From JADJPG01 sp964491875 (GTDB lineage Bacteria > Verrucomicrobiota > Verrucomicrobiia > Limisphaerales > JADJPG01): 64,000 bases of DNA. The notes below the pieces were generated by a model. The model saw only the letters and a program-made list of their open reading frames with translations. It made no database searches and was not told the DNA's origin. The position numbers were made by a program, and so were the translations under genes. This document shows, piece by piece, positions 43,583 to 52,225 of the stretch. The DNA is taken from positions 1 to 64,000 of the forward strand of contig CAZBIC010000023.1 of the NCBI GenBank assembly GCA_964491875.1, read 5' to 3'. Each line of letters starts with the position of its first letter. Within the stretch, counting starts at the first letter, position 1.

Positions 43583-44758
43583 ATGACAACTCCGCTCCAC
43601 ACCCTCCGCGCCGGAATCATCGGCACTGGTTTCATCGGACCTGTCCACATCGAGGCGCTCAAACGCCTCGGCGTGCAAGTCACCGCCATCTGCGGTTCGA
43701 CAAAGAACGCGAAAGCCACCGCCGAGAAGTGGGGCATCCCCGAAGTCTATGGCGACTACGATTACCGCGCGATGTATCGCTCGCCGAATGTCGATGTCAT
43801 CCACATCACCTCGCCGAACAAAGTTCACGTTGAGCAATCCCTCGCCGCTCTCGCCGCCGGCAAACATGTCGTCTGCGAAAAGCCGCTCGGCATGACCACT
43901 GCCGAGACTGCGAAGGTCGTTGCCGCGGTGAAGAAGAAAGGTTCGCCCGTCTTCGCCGTGAATTACATGTGCCGCTTCTTCCCCGCCGTGCTCCAGATGC
44001 GGGCGATGGTTCAACGCGGCGATCTTGGCCAGATCATGCACGTACAGGGACACTTCTTTCAGGACTGGCTGCTGCAAGCCACCGATTACAACTGGCGTCT
44101 GCTCGCCAGCGAAGGCGGCAAGCTTCGCGCCGTCGGCGACATCGGCACGCACTGGATCGACGCCGTGTCCTTCATCCTCGGCGCGAAAGCCACCAACGCC
44201 TTCGCGCACATCGAGACCTTTCACAAGACCCGTTACCGGCCCAAGGGCGAAGTGCAAACCTTCGCGAAGATCGATCCGAAGACGATGGTTCCCTACAAGG
44301 TCGACACGGAAGACTTCGGCAGCCTCCTGCTCAAGTTCGGCAAGGCCAAGCACGGCTTCGTGAATGGCGCGCACGCCAACGCCAGCATCTCGCAAGTTGC
44401 TGCCGGTTGGAAATGCAGCCTCGCCCTCGGCATCTACGGCACCAAGGGCAGCGTGCGCTGGGATCTCCAGCAGCCGAACGAAATCCTCGTGGGTCGACGA
44501 GACGAGCCGAACCAGATCCTCCAGCGCGGCACCGCCGGCTTCAGCGAAGATGTGGCGGGCTTCACCGATTATCCCGGCGGCCACCCGGAAGGCTTTCCGG
44601 ACAGTCACAAGATGCATTACCGCGCCGTCTACGAACACATCGCCAGCGGACGCAAGACACCCGTGCTATTCGCGACTGCCGAGGACGGCCACCACGAAGT
44701 GAAGCTCTGCGAAGCCGTGCTCAAGAGCAGTAGGGCGAAGGGTTGGGTGAAGGTGTAG
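43583..44758 (+). CDS. Gfo/Idh/MocA family oxidoreductase
   Basis: A 391-residue NAD(P)-dependent sugar oxidoreductase. The Rossmann motif is GIIGTGFIGPVH (about 11-22), EKPLGMT is at about 98-104 with the usual catalytic lysine, and the C-terminal GFO_IDH_MocA_C domain runs from about 135. HPEGFPDSHK near 335 is typical of the group. No signal peptide, so it is cytoplasmic. It is likely to act in sugar or inositol breakdown. It is separated from the RAYT gene by about 140 bases of repeat DNA. Confidence 0.9.
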   Translation: MTTPLHTLRAGIIGTGFIGPVHIEALKRLGVQVTAICGSTKNAKATAEKWGIPEVYGDYDYRAMYRSPNVDVIHITSPNKVHVEQSLAALAAGKHVVCEKPLGMTTAETAKVVAAVKKKGSPVFAVNYMCRFFPAVLQMRAMVQRGDLGQIMHVQGHFFQDWLLQATDYNWRLLASEGGKLRAVGDIGTHWIDAVSFILGAKATNAFAHIETFHKTRYRPKGEVQTFAKIDPKTMVPYKVDTEDFGSLLLKFGKAKHGFVNGAHANASISQVAAGWKCSLALGIYGTKGSVRWDLQQPNEILVGRRDEPNQILQRGTAGFSEDVAGFTDYPGGHPEGFPDSHKMHYRAVYEHIASGRKTPVLFATAEDGHHEVKLCEAVLKSSRAKGWVKV

Positions 44759-44780
44759 GAACCAAATGGTTCGACGCCAT

Positions 44781-44845
44781 GTTGGTTCCCGGCCCAACGG
44801 GCCGAAATAGCCCAGCCCAAGGCTGAGCGCAGCGGTGCCTTGGGA
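44781..44845. repeat. Inverted-repeat hairpin left of the RAYT gene
   Basis: GGCCCAACGGGCC (44791-44803) forms a hairpin, followed by AGCCCAGCCCAAGGCTGAG. Read in reverse complement this gives CCTTGGGCTG...GGCCCGTTGGGCC, the same order as the right-hand block (CCTTGGGCTG...CCCTTCGGGCC). The two blocks are thus inverted around the transposase. Confidence 0.65.
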
Positions 44846-44901
44846 AACACGACAATTAAAACACCCGCGTCCTGAGGGGGCGCAAGAACTCGCCGCACAA
44901 C

Positions 44902-45354
44902 ATGCCGCAATCCCTCGCCAAAGTTTACCTCCACCTCATCTTCTCCACGAAGAACCGCGAGCGGGTTTTGACCGACCGCTTGCGTTCCGAACTTCATGCC
45001 TACATAGGAGGCATTCTGAACCAGCTGGGATGCGCACCCATCGAGATCAATTCCGAGCCTGACCACGTTCATCTGCTTTTCCTCCAATCCCGCACCGAGA
45101 CGATCAGCAACGTCGTCGGGCAGGTGAAGAAGGGGGCCAATGGCTGGTTGAGAACGCGTGGCGCCGAATACGCAGAATTCTACTGGCAAGGTGGCTATGG
45201 AATCTTCTCCGTCAGCCAGTCTGCGGTGGACGATGTTCGCGAATATATTCGCGGGCAGCGGGAACACCATCGCAAGGTGTCGTTTCAAGATGAGTTCCGC
45301 GCGTTTCTCGAGCGCTATCAGGTGGAATACGACGAGCGTTATGTGTGGGACTGA
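44902..45354 (+). CDS. REP-associated tyrosine transposase (RAYT, Y1/HUH)
   Basis: A 150-residue single-strand transposase of the IS200/IS605 superfamily, REP-associated group. The metal-binding HUH motif is PDHVHLLF (about 53-60) and the catalytic tyrosine is in VREYIRGQREHHRK (about 112-125, Y115). VYLHLIFSTKNR at the N-terminus is the family start. It lacks the accessory TnpB gene and is flanked by inverted hairpins. RAYTs mobilise or maintain REP/BIME sequences. Start at ATG 44902. Confidence 0.9.
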   Translation: MPQSLAKVYLHLIFSTKNRERVLTDRLRSELHAYIGGILNQLGCAPIEINSEPDHVHLLFLQSRTETISNVVGQVKKGANGWLRTRGAEYAEFYWQGGYGIFSVSQSAVDDVREYIRGQREHHRKVSFQDEFRAFLERYQVEYDERYVWD

Positions 45355-45359
45355 TTCTT

Positions 45360-45460
45360 CCGACCCTTCGGGCCGGCGCGAGATCGGAGATTTCCTATTT
45401 CCCAAGGCATCGGCCGGATGGCCTTAGCCTTGGGCTGTAATCCGGAGACCCTTCGGGCCT
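45360..45460. repeat. Inverted-repeat block right of the RAYT gene
   Basis: CCCTTCGGG hairpins lie at 45364-45372 and at 45449-45457, with CCTTGGGCTG at 45428-45437 and CCCAAGG at 45401-45407 between them. Together with the block at 44781-44845 these are REP-like sites of the RAYT. The region from 45461 to 45603 is otherwise free of genes and features. Confidence 0.65.
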
Positions 45461-45603
45461 CTCCCGTCGCGACAGACCGCTTGGCGCAATCATTTTGATT
45501 TTGCGTTTTTCCGGGCGCCTTCGCAGTGTGTCTCGCGTCTAGTGCAGTTGCCGATTAAACCAGAAAACGAAAACTCACTGCCGCAACAAGGAATAGCACT
45601 CAC

Positions 45604-46416
45604 ATGAATTGGTATTACGCCGTCGGAGGACAGCAACAGGGGCCCGTGGATGATGCGCAACTCGATGCGCTGCTTCAATCCGGTCAAATCAACCAGGAAA
45701 CTCTCGTCTGGCGCGATGGCCTGGCGAACTGGCAGCCGTTGCGGCAGGCGCGTCCTTCCGCCGGTGCACCGCCGATCGCGGCCGGTGCTGCCGCAGCTTC
45801 CGCTACTGCGGGAGGCCAGGCGATTGGCGATGTAGTGTGCGCGGAGTGCGGGAAGCTCTTTACCAAGGACAACGCCATTCAATATGGCACGGCGTGGGTC
45901 TGTGCGGCGTGCAAACCGATCTTCCTCCAAAAGCTGCGTGAAGGTGCGGCTCCGGCGGGCGGCGGCGCCTTCGGCATGGGCAATGTGCGTTACGCCGGCT
46001 TCTGGATCCGTTTCGCGGCGAAGTTCATCGATGGCCTGATCATGGGCGTGGTCATTGGCATTCCAATGATCGTTCTGATGTTTGGCGCCGGCATGTCTAT
46101 GCAAGGCGGACAGCAGCCGGGCGCGGCCTTCATGGGATTGCAGATTCTGATGCAGATTGTCGGTACCGGGTTCGCCGTGGCGTACAATACCTTCATGCAC
46201 GGCAAGTATGGAGCGACGGTTGGCAAAATGGCGGTCGGCGTCCGGGTGGTAATGGCGGACGGATCAAAAGTCAGCTTCATGCGGGCGTTCGGTCGCGCGT
46301 GGGCGGATATCCTGAGCGGCATGGTCTGTTACATCGGCTACATCATCGCCGCCTTCGACGCTGAGAAACGCTCGCTGCACGATCACATTTGCCAGACACG
46401 CGTGGTCTACAAGTGA
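45604..46416 (+). CDS. GYF_2 and RDD domain membrane protein
   Basis: A 270-residue protein. Residues 1-50 are a GYF_2 domain (MNWYYAVGGQQQGPVDDAQL, then LVWRDGLANWQPL). A four-Cys zinc-ribbon-like piece follows (CAECGKLF at about 80 and CAACK at about 101). An RDD transmembrane domain with YAGFWIRFAAKFIDGLIMG begins near 128 and holds four helices with two Arg-Asp type motifs. It starts the long membrane-protein cluster. Start at ATG 45604, after a 250-base gap from the RAYT region. Confidence 0.88.
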   Translation: MNWYYAVGGQQQGPVDDAQLDALLQSGQINQETLVWRDGLANWQPLRQARPSAGAPPIAAGAAAASATAGGQAIGDVVCAECGKLFTKDNAIQYGTAWVCAACKPIFLQKLREGAAPAGGGAFGMGNVRYAGFWIRFAAKFIDGLIMGVVIGIPMIVLMFGAGMSMQGGQQPGAAFMGLQILMQIVGTGFAVAYNTFMHGKYGATVGKMAVGVRVVMADGSKVSFMRAFGRAWADILSGMVCYIGYIIAAFDAEKRSLHDHICQTRVVYK

Positions 46417-46865
46417 ACCGGGCATCTGGAGCATCACTTTCAGTCGCTGACCATGGACCTGCCCGCAGTTCGTGGTCTGAAATCACAACTCATCCGATCT
46501 CCGTCCTGCTATTCCTTGCGGTGGCAGGTGTCGCCGTGAACCTCGCGATGCGCTGGCAGCTCCCGTTGCCGTTCTGCGGACTGCGGGAGTTCACCGGCAT
46601 CCCCTGCCCTGCGTGTGGTTCCACCCGGAGCTTGCTCGCCTGGACGTATCTGGATCCGATCTCAGCCTTTCGCTTCAATCCACTCTTCTTCCTCGCGTGT
46701 ATCGGCGTGGGATTGTGGGCTGGGCTGGCCGCTTGGGATCGGTTCTCTGGAGGTGATTTGCTCTCCCGCGCTCAACGGTTTTCCCAACGACTTCCGCGAC
46801 TGCGAATCTTTCTGGGGGCGTTGTTCGTGAACTGGCTTTATCTGTACCTAACGCTTCCGCGATAG
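46413..46865 (+). CDS. DUF2752 membrane protein
   Basis: A 150-residue protein starting at GTG 46413, coupled to the RDD gene stop (GTGA). The family motif GIPCPACGSTRS lies at about 59-70, followed by LDPISAFRFNP. Three transmembrane helices are visible at about 27-42, 85-104 and 125-145. DUF2752 proteins are small inner-membrane proteins of unknown role with a conserved CPxCGxTR. Confidence 0.85.
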   Translation: MNRASGASLSVADHGPARSSWSEITTHPISVLLFLAVAGVAVNLAMRWQLPLPFCGLREFTGIPCPACGSTRSLLAWTYLDPISAFRFNPLFFLACIGVGLWAGLAAWDRFSGGDLLSRAQRFSQRLPRLRIFLGALFVNWLYLYLTLPR

Positions 46866-46884
46866 TTGCCGAAGGGTTTCACTG

Positions 46885-47460
46885 ATGAACGTCAATGTGG
46901 TCACCTGCCCGAGCTGCCGGAATGCGCTGCCGCAGGCGATTTGCAATACCGGCGAATTGGCGTTCTGCCCGTCATGTGAAACTTCCGTGCAGGTAGACGT
47001 TTTCCCGGCATTCTTCCAATCCACCCTGACGGCCGCGAAGGCGGAGACGATTGTCGAGACCGGCACCTCCAGTTGCTTCTACCACGAGAACAAGAAGGCG
47101 GTGATTCATTGCGATACCTGCGGGCGATTCCTTTGTGCGCTGTGTGACTTGGACATCGGCGCCCACATCTGCCCGGCCTGTGCAGAGGCGGGTCGCAAGA
47201 AAGGCAACGTCGCTGAGTTGGAAACGAACCGCGTGATGTATGACTCGGCGGCATTGGTTCTCGCGTTTGGCGCTTTCCTCATCTGGCCCATCGCGGTAAT
47301 CACCGCGCCGACTGCCATCGTCCTGGCGGTCCTATCGTGGCGGCGTCCAGGAAGCCTCGTTCCCCGGACGAGACTTCGCTCCTACATTGCCATCCTGGTA
47401 GCCATCCTCCAATTGATCGGCCTCGCCGCCTTTTTCATAATCCTGAGCAACGAAGGATGA
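46885..47460 (+). CDS. Zinc-finger membrane protein
   Basis: A 191-residue protein. The N-terminal CPSCRNALPQAIC...FCPSC (8-31) and a B-box-like SCFYHENKKAVIHCDTCGRFLCALCDLDIGAHICPAC (about 63-99) look like two zinc-binding units. Two transmembrane segments follow at about 125-150 and 163-188. It may sense or tether cytoplasmic partners at the membrane; the function is not known. Starts 20 bases after the DUF2752 gene. Confidence 0.75.
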   Translation: MNVNVVTCPSCRNALPQAICNTGELAFCPSCETSVQVDVFPAFFQSTLTAAKAETIVETGTSSCFYHENKKAVIHCDTCGRFLCALCDLDIGAHICPACAEAGRKKGNVAELETNRVMYDSAALVLAFGAFLIWPIAVITAPTAIVLAVLSWRRPGSLVPRTRLRSYIAILVAILQLIGLAAFFIILSNEG

Positions 47461-47464
47461 CCCG

Positions 47465-48007
47465 ATGAGCGCCAAGCCCAATCCCTACAAGCGCGTGCCC
47501 GGCATCGGCATGGACGTCTACGAATACGCGCGACTCTATTTGGCGGACGATCATCTGATGCTCGTGGGCTTGTCGGCCTGGAACGAATCGTATCGACGCT
47601 TCTTCTTCCGCGACATTCAGGCGATTGTCATCCGCAAAACCCAGTGGTGGATTCTTTACGGGGCGTTATGGCTGCTGGCGTTCTTTCTCTTTGCCGCCAT
47701 CGCCCTCGCGGTCGATGACGTCGCATCGATCGTGTTCTGGGGCATCGCCAGCGTGTTTATCGTGGGATTGGCGGTGAATGTCATGCGTGGCCCGACTTGC
47801 AGTTGCTACGTCAAGACCGCGGTGCAGACCACCAGGCTCGCTCCATTGGGGCGCCTTCGCCGCGCCCGGAGTTTCCTCGAACAACTCCGCCCTGTCCTCG
47901 CCCAAGCGCAGGAGCAATTCAAGAAAGCCGAGGCAGACCTTCCACCGGTCGTCGTTGAATCCGAGTCCGGCTCACCGCAAAGCCCTGGCCCGACGGCTGG
48001 ACCTTGA
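47465..48007 (+). CDS. Membrane protein of unknown function, 180 residues
   Basis: Two transmembrane segments at about 57-77 and 85-105 (LYGALWLLAFFLFAAIALA; IVFWGIASVFIVGLAVNV), a conserved MRGPTCSCYVKTAV region just after, and a Pro/Ser-rich tail. The N-terminus (YKRVPGIGMDVYEYARLYLADDHLMLV) is cytoplasmic. Genes like this follow the zinc-finger gene in several verrucomicrobial clusters by my recollection, but no named family was recognised. Spacing to the previous gene is 4 bases. Confidence 0.65.
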   Translation: MSAKPNPYKRVPGIGMDVYEYARLYLADDHLMLVGLSAWNESYRRFFFRDIQAIVIRKTQWWILYGALWLLAFFLFAAIALAVDDVASIVFWGIASVFIVGLAVNVMRGPTCSCYVKTAVQTTRLAPLGRLRRARSFLEQLRPVLAQAQEQFKKAEADLPPVVVESESGSPQSPGPTAGP

Positions 48008-48037
48008 TTCGCGCGCGAGAACGGGCACTCTCTTCCC

Positions 48038-48364
48038 ATGCCGGGACTTAGCCAACAACGCTGCTTCCAACACTCGCTTCGTGAAGCTGTCGCGCGTTGT
48101 CCCGAATGCCGGCGCTTCTACTGCCGCGAATGCGTCACGGAGCATGACGACCGGCTGCTCTGCGCCGCGTGCATCAAGAAACTGGCGAAGGTCCCGCTCA
48201 CCCAGCGCAATCTGTTCGTCCACGCCCTTCGCGTGGTGCAAGTGGCCTTCGGACTATTCGTCACCATCGCGTTCTTCTACACAGTCGGCCGCCAGCTGCT
48301 GGCAATTCCCAGCACGTTCCACGATGGCAGCGTGTGGCGGACGAGCGGAACGACGGAACGCTGA
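48038..48364 (+). CDS. Small zinc-finger membrane protein
   Basis: A 108-residue protein. Residues 9-46 form a B-box-like zinc finger (CFQHSLREAVARCPECRRFYCRECVTEHDDRLLCAAC), and a single transmembrane helix lies at about 66-90. It resembles the zinc-finger half of the gene at 46885, so the two may be paralogous. It ends 6 bases before the DUF4129 gene. Confidence 0.72.
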   Translation: MPGLSQQRCFQHSLREAVARCPECRRFYCRECVTEHDDRLLCAACIKKLAKVPLTQRNLFVHALRVVQVAFGLFVTIAFFYTVGRQLLAIPSTFHDGSVWRTSGTTER

Positions 48365-48370
48365 AACGCG

Positions 48371-50011
48371 ATGAAATCGAAACGACTCAACGAAGAGAAG
48401 TCGCCCATCGAACTCATCGAGGAAGCATTCCAGCTTCTGCGACACTCGTCCTTCGCAACCTGGGGCGCGTATGCGGTCGGCACCCTGCCCTTCGTCCTTT
48501 TCTTCCTCTACTTCTGGTCGGACATGGCCCGCAGTGCCTTCGCGCACGAGCGCCTCCCCACCGGTGTGCTGGCGCTTTCCGGATTATTCCTGTGGATGAA
48601 GTTCTGCCACGCCCTCTTTGCGCGCCAGTTGGTCAACCAGCTCTGCGGTGAGTCGTCTGTGCGCTGGAAGTTTTCGGACCTCAGCCGCGTGGCCGCTCAT
48701 CAATTCATCCTGCAACCGTTCGGCCTCTTTCTCCTGCCGCTCGCGTTGGTCCTGATTGTTCCCGCCGGTTGGACCTACGCGTTCTTCGCGAACCTCACCA
48801 TCTTCGCCGCAAATCCAGGCAACGATCTGCGCGCGGTTTGTCGCAAGGCGTGGAAGCAGACGCTGCTTTGGCCGCACCAGAATCACAGCGTGCTGTTCGT
48901 GGTGAAGTTCTTCGCGATGTTCGTCTTCCTCAATGTAATGACCGCGCTGCTGGGGGTGCCGTTCCTCCTGAAAGTGCTGTTCGGCATCGAGAGCGTTTTT
49001 ACTCAAAGCCCATGGGCGGCGATGAACTCGACCATGCTCGCTGGTGCGGCGGCGCTCACGTTTCTGTGCATTGACCCGCTGCTGAAGGCGACCTACGTCC
49101 TGCGGACGTTCTACGGCGAATCACTGCAGACCGGAGAGGATTTGAAGGCCGAACTCCGCAGCTTCGCCAAGCCCGTCCATGCGGTAGTGCTCGCGCTCTT
49201 GGTCGGCGCAATGGCGTTTGGTTCCGTATCAGCCGCGGAACTCGAAGCTCCTGATTCGCGTCCGACTGCTCCCGGAACGGCGATTGATGCCGGCGAACTG
49301 AATCGTTCCATCGACGATGTCATTCAGCAGCGCGAATACAGCTGGCGATTGCCTCGCGAGGTACTCCGCGACTCGAATAATAACACGAAGGGATTCATCG
49401 AGGCGTTCTTCGAACAGATCGAAAAAGGTATGCGCGCTATCGGCGAGCTCATCCAAGATTTGATCAACTGGGTGCGCAGTCTCGGCAACGGTCCTAGTCT
49501 TCCCTCCTCCAGTGGCTTTTCGATCGCCAACGCCATTCAAGGCATCGTCACTCTTCTGCTGATCGCACTCGTTGGACTCATCATCTGGTTCATCTATCGC
49601 CTCTGGAAACAGCATGAGCTCTCCCAACCCATCGACGCGGTGCCGACCGTCGCCGTCCCGGATCTGACGGATGAATCGGTCGGCGCCGAGCAATTGCCCG
49701 AGGATGGCTGGATGAGCCTGGGCCGGGATCTGGTGCAGCGCGGCGAACTGCGTCTGGCGTTGCGGGCCTTCTACCTCGCGTCGCTCGCGCATCTCGCCGA
49801 ACGCGAACTCATCACGCTGGCGAAGTTCAAATCGAACCTCGACTACCAGCGCGAAGTCCAGCGGCGTGGACACGCGCTCGCGAGCGTTCCGGAACTCTTC
49901 GCCCGTAATGTCTCCGCATTTGAACGCAGCTGGTATGGCCCGCACGAAGTCACGCCGGAACTGCTCCAGGACTTCGCAGCCAACACGGAGCGACTGAGGA
50001 CCGCGACATGA
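48371..50011 (+). CDS. DUF4129 membrane protein
   Basis: A 546-residue multi-pass protein. Several transmembrane helices lie in the first 320 residues (about 36-56, 112-140, 180-205, 220-240, 272-288), one is at about 390-412, and the last 100 residues form DUF4129 (GWMSLGRDLVQRGELRLALRAFYLASLAHLAE, then NLDYQREV). DUF4129 is associated with MoxR/DUF58/DUF4350 systems. Ends overlapping DUF4350 by 4 bases. Confidence 0.85.
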   Translation: MKSKRLNEEKSPIELIEEAFQLLRHSSFATWGAYAVGTLPFVLFFLYFWSDMARSAFAHERLPTGVLALSGLFLWMKFCHALFARQLVNQLCGESSVRWKFSDLSRVAAHQFILQPFGLFLLPLALVLIVPAGWTYAFFANLTIFAANPGNDLRAVCRKAWKQTLLWPHQNHSVLFVVKFFAMFVFLNVMTALLGVPFLLKVLFGIESVFTQSPWAAMNSTMLAGAAALTFLCIDPLLKATYVLRTFYGESLQTGEDLKAELRSFAKPVHAVVLALLVGAMAFGSVSAAELEAPDSRPTAPGTAIDAGELNRSIDDVIQQREYSWRLPREVLRDSNNNTKGFIEAFFEQIEKGMRAIGELIQDLINWVRSLGNGPSLPSSSGFSIANAIQGIVTLLLIALVGLIIWFIYRLWKQHELSQPIDAVPTVAVPDLTDESVGAEQLPEDGWMSLGRDLVQRGELRLALRAFYLASLAHLAERELITLAKFKSNLDYQREVQRRGHALASVPELFARNVSAFERSWYGPHEVTPELLQDFAANTERLRTAT

Positions 50012-51246
50012 AGAAGGCCCCGGTCATTCTCTTCCTCATCGCGTTCATCGGCTTCATCGCCGGACTGGTTCATCTGTTTCATCTTCGTTTCGAGACGGGC
50101 GACAGCTATCCGCCCTACTCTTCGTTGCGTGCTGACCCGCTCGGGACCAAGGCGCTATTCGAGAGCCTCGAGACTCTGGTGGAAACGCGGCGCAATCTTC
50201 ACACGCTGTCGAAACTGGCGGACGGTCGGGACACCACGCTCTTCTGGCTGGGCGCTGAGCCGGCGACGCTGAGGTTCATCCCTGCCGACTATGAACGCCT
50301 GGAGACTTTCATCCGCAGCGGCGGCCGGCTCGTCATCAGCCTTGCACCAACGCAGCGCGCTCCGCGCCTGAATCGTTTCGCCACAGGCACTCCGGGACGC
50401 CCCGCGCGCATCATCACCAATGCGCCGCCGATTCGTCCTGGTGAGGAATTCCTCGATCCGCAGGCCATCTCGATTCGCGATCGTTGGCAGATGGAGTTCG
50501 ACTACGCGCCGCTTTCCTCCGTGGAAGATCAAGTCGTGCCTGAACCGGCGGTTCTGCGTCAGACCAATGCCGTCACGAAACTGCCCCGCAGCCTCGCGAT
50601 CCACACCGCAACGCATTTCGGCGATGCCACCAACGGCTGGGAAACCGTCTACGCGCGCGTCGCCCGCACCAATGTTTACCCCGTGGTCATCGAGCGCCGC
50701 TTCGGACGCGGCAGCATCGTGCTTTGCGCGGATTCCTACCACTTCAGCAACGAAGCCCTTCGCCGCGATCGCGAGCCGCAGTTCATCGCCTGGTCGGTGG
50801 GCGGCGCGGGAACGGTCCGCTTCGATGAGACGCATCTGGGCGTTACCCAGGAGCCGGGCGTGGCGGCGTTGCTGCGCGAGTACCGGCTCGGCGGAGTTTT
50901 CATCGCGCTGCTGGTTCTCGCTGGACTTTTCGTTTGGCAGAACTCCGTGAGCTTCATGCCGCCGTACGAGGAGCAACTCGCCCGTGAGCGCGCCGAACTC
51001 GTCGAGGGGAAAGATTCCGCGACAGGCTTCATCAATCTTCTCAAGCGCAACATCGTGCCCGCTGACCTGATGAAGGTGTGCATTGAACAATGGAACACCC
51101 ACGTCTCGCGGATGCGCCGTCCCTCGTCAGCAAAGCTGGACGCGATGCAGCAATTGATTGACGCCGAAAACCAGCTCGACCCCCGGTCGCGCAATCCGGT
51201 GCGAATGTACCGGGAGTTTTGCGAAATACTGAAACGACGACACTGA
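50008..51246 (+). CDS. DUF4350 domain protein
   Basis: A 412-residue protein. One transmembrane helix at about 5-27, then the DUF4350 fold (YSSLRADPLGTKALFESLETL at about 37-57, then a GSIVLCADSYHFSNEALRRD motif at about 232-251), and a second transmembrane helix at about 297-314 followed by a cytoplasmic tail. DUF4350 proteins are partners of MoxR in cell-envelope clusters. Translationally coupled to DUF4129 (ATGA). Confidence 0.85.
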   Translation: MKKAPVILFLIAFIGFIAGLVHLFHLRFETGDSYPPYSSLRADPLGTKALFESLETLVETRRNLHTLSKLADGRDTTLFWLGAEPATLRFIPADYERLETFIRSGGRLVISLAPTQRAPRLNRFATGTPGRPARIITNAPPIRPGEEFLDPQAISIRDRWQMEFDYAPLSSVEDQVVPEPAVLRQTNAVTKLPRSLAIHTATHFGDATNGWETVYARVARTNVYPVVIERRFGRGSIVLCADSYHFSNEALRRDREPQFIAWSVGGAGTVRFDETHLGVTQEPGVAALLREYRLGGVFIALLVLAGLFVWQNSVSFMPPYEEQLARERAELVEGKDSATGFINLLKRNIVPADLMKVCIEQWNTHVSRMRRPSSAKLDAMQQLIDAENQLDPRSRNPVRMYREFCEILKRRH

Positions 51247-51247
51247 C

Positions 51248-52207
51248 ATGACCACTGATCATCTGAAATCCACGCTCGCCGCCGCCCGTGCGGAAGTCGC
51301 CAAAGTCATCATTGGCCAGACCGACGTGGTCGACAAATGCCTCATCGCCATCATCACCGGCCAGCACGCGCTGATCGAAGGCGTGCCGGGCGTCGCCAAG
51401 ACGCTGCTCGTCCGCACGCTGGCGCACGTGCTCGGCTGCAGCTTCGCGCGCATCCAGTTCACGCCAGACCTGATGCCGGCGGACATCACGGGCACCAGCA
51501 TCTTCAATCTCCAGAAGAACGAATTCACACTCGTCAAAGGCCCGATCTTCAGTTCGTTCCTGCTCGCGGACGAAATCAATCGCGCCCCGGCCAAGACCCA
51601 GTCCGCGCTGCTTCAGGCGATGCAGGAACGCGTTGTCACCATCGATCGTGAAACGCACGCGCTCCCGCCGAATTTCACCGTGTTCGCCACGCAGAACCCG
51701 ATCGAATACGAAGGTACCTATCCGCTGCCCGAGGCGCAGAAAGATCGCTTCATGCTCAAGATCACCATGAGCGCTCCGGGTCGCGACGAGGAATACAGTC
51801 TCGCCCAGCGCACTCTAGGCAAGGAGTCCCCCGAGGCGACGCTCGCCAGCGGAAGCATCCAAGCCGTCATGAACGCGCAGGATTTGCAGACACTGCGCGA
51901 TCAACTCATTCACATCACCGTCCGCGAGGAACTCACTGGCTACGCCGTGGATCTCATCCGCGCCACACGCACGCACGAGAGCGTCCTCGTTGGTGCGGGC
52001 CCGCGCGCCACGCAATCCCTGCTCCTCGCCGCGCGCGCCTACGCTGCGCTCGCCATGCGCGACTTCGTGACACCAGACGACATCAAGACCATGTCCGTTC
52101 CCGTGCTGGAACACCGGCTGATCCTCCGGCCGGAGTTCGAGATTGAAGGACTGTCGATTGGTGAAGTCATTCAGACAATTTTGCAGCAAGTCGCGGTACC
52201 GCGGTAA
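51248..52207 (+). CDS. MoxR-family AAA+ ATPase
   Basis: A 319-residue cytoplasmic AAA+ chaperone. Walker A is GVPGVAKT (45-52), Walker B is LLADEINR (about 101-108), and the MoxR sensor region has FATQNPIEYEGTYPLPEAQKDRF (about 140-162). MoxR proteins activate or assemble metal or VWA-domain proteins; here the likely clients are in the surrounding DUF58/DUF4350 set. Start at ATG 51248, one base after the DUF4350 stop. Confidence 0.93.
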   Translation: MTTDHLKSTLAAARAEVAKVIIGQTDVVDKCLIAIITGQHALIEGVPGVAKTLLVRTLAHVLGCSFARIQFTPDLMPADITGTSIFNLQKNEFTLVKGPIFSSFLLADEINRAPAKTQSALLQAMQERVVTIDRETHALPPNFTVFATQNPIEYEGTYPLPEAQKDRFMLKITMSAPGRDEEYSLAQRTLGKESPEATLASGSIQAVMNAQDLQTLRDQLIHITVREELTGYAVDLIRATRTHESVLVGAGPRATQSLLLAARAYAALAMRDFVTPDDIKTMSVPVLEHRLILRPEFEIEGLSIGEVIQTILQQVAVPR

Positions 52208-52225
52208 CCTTGCTCACCAGGATTC

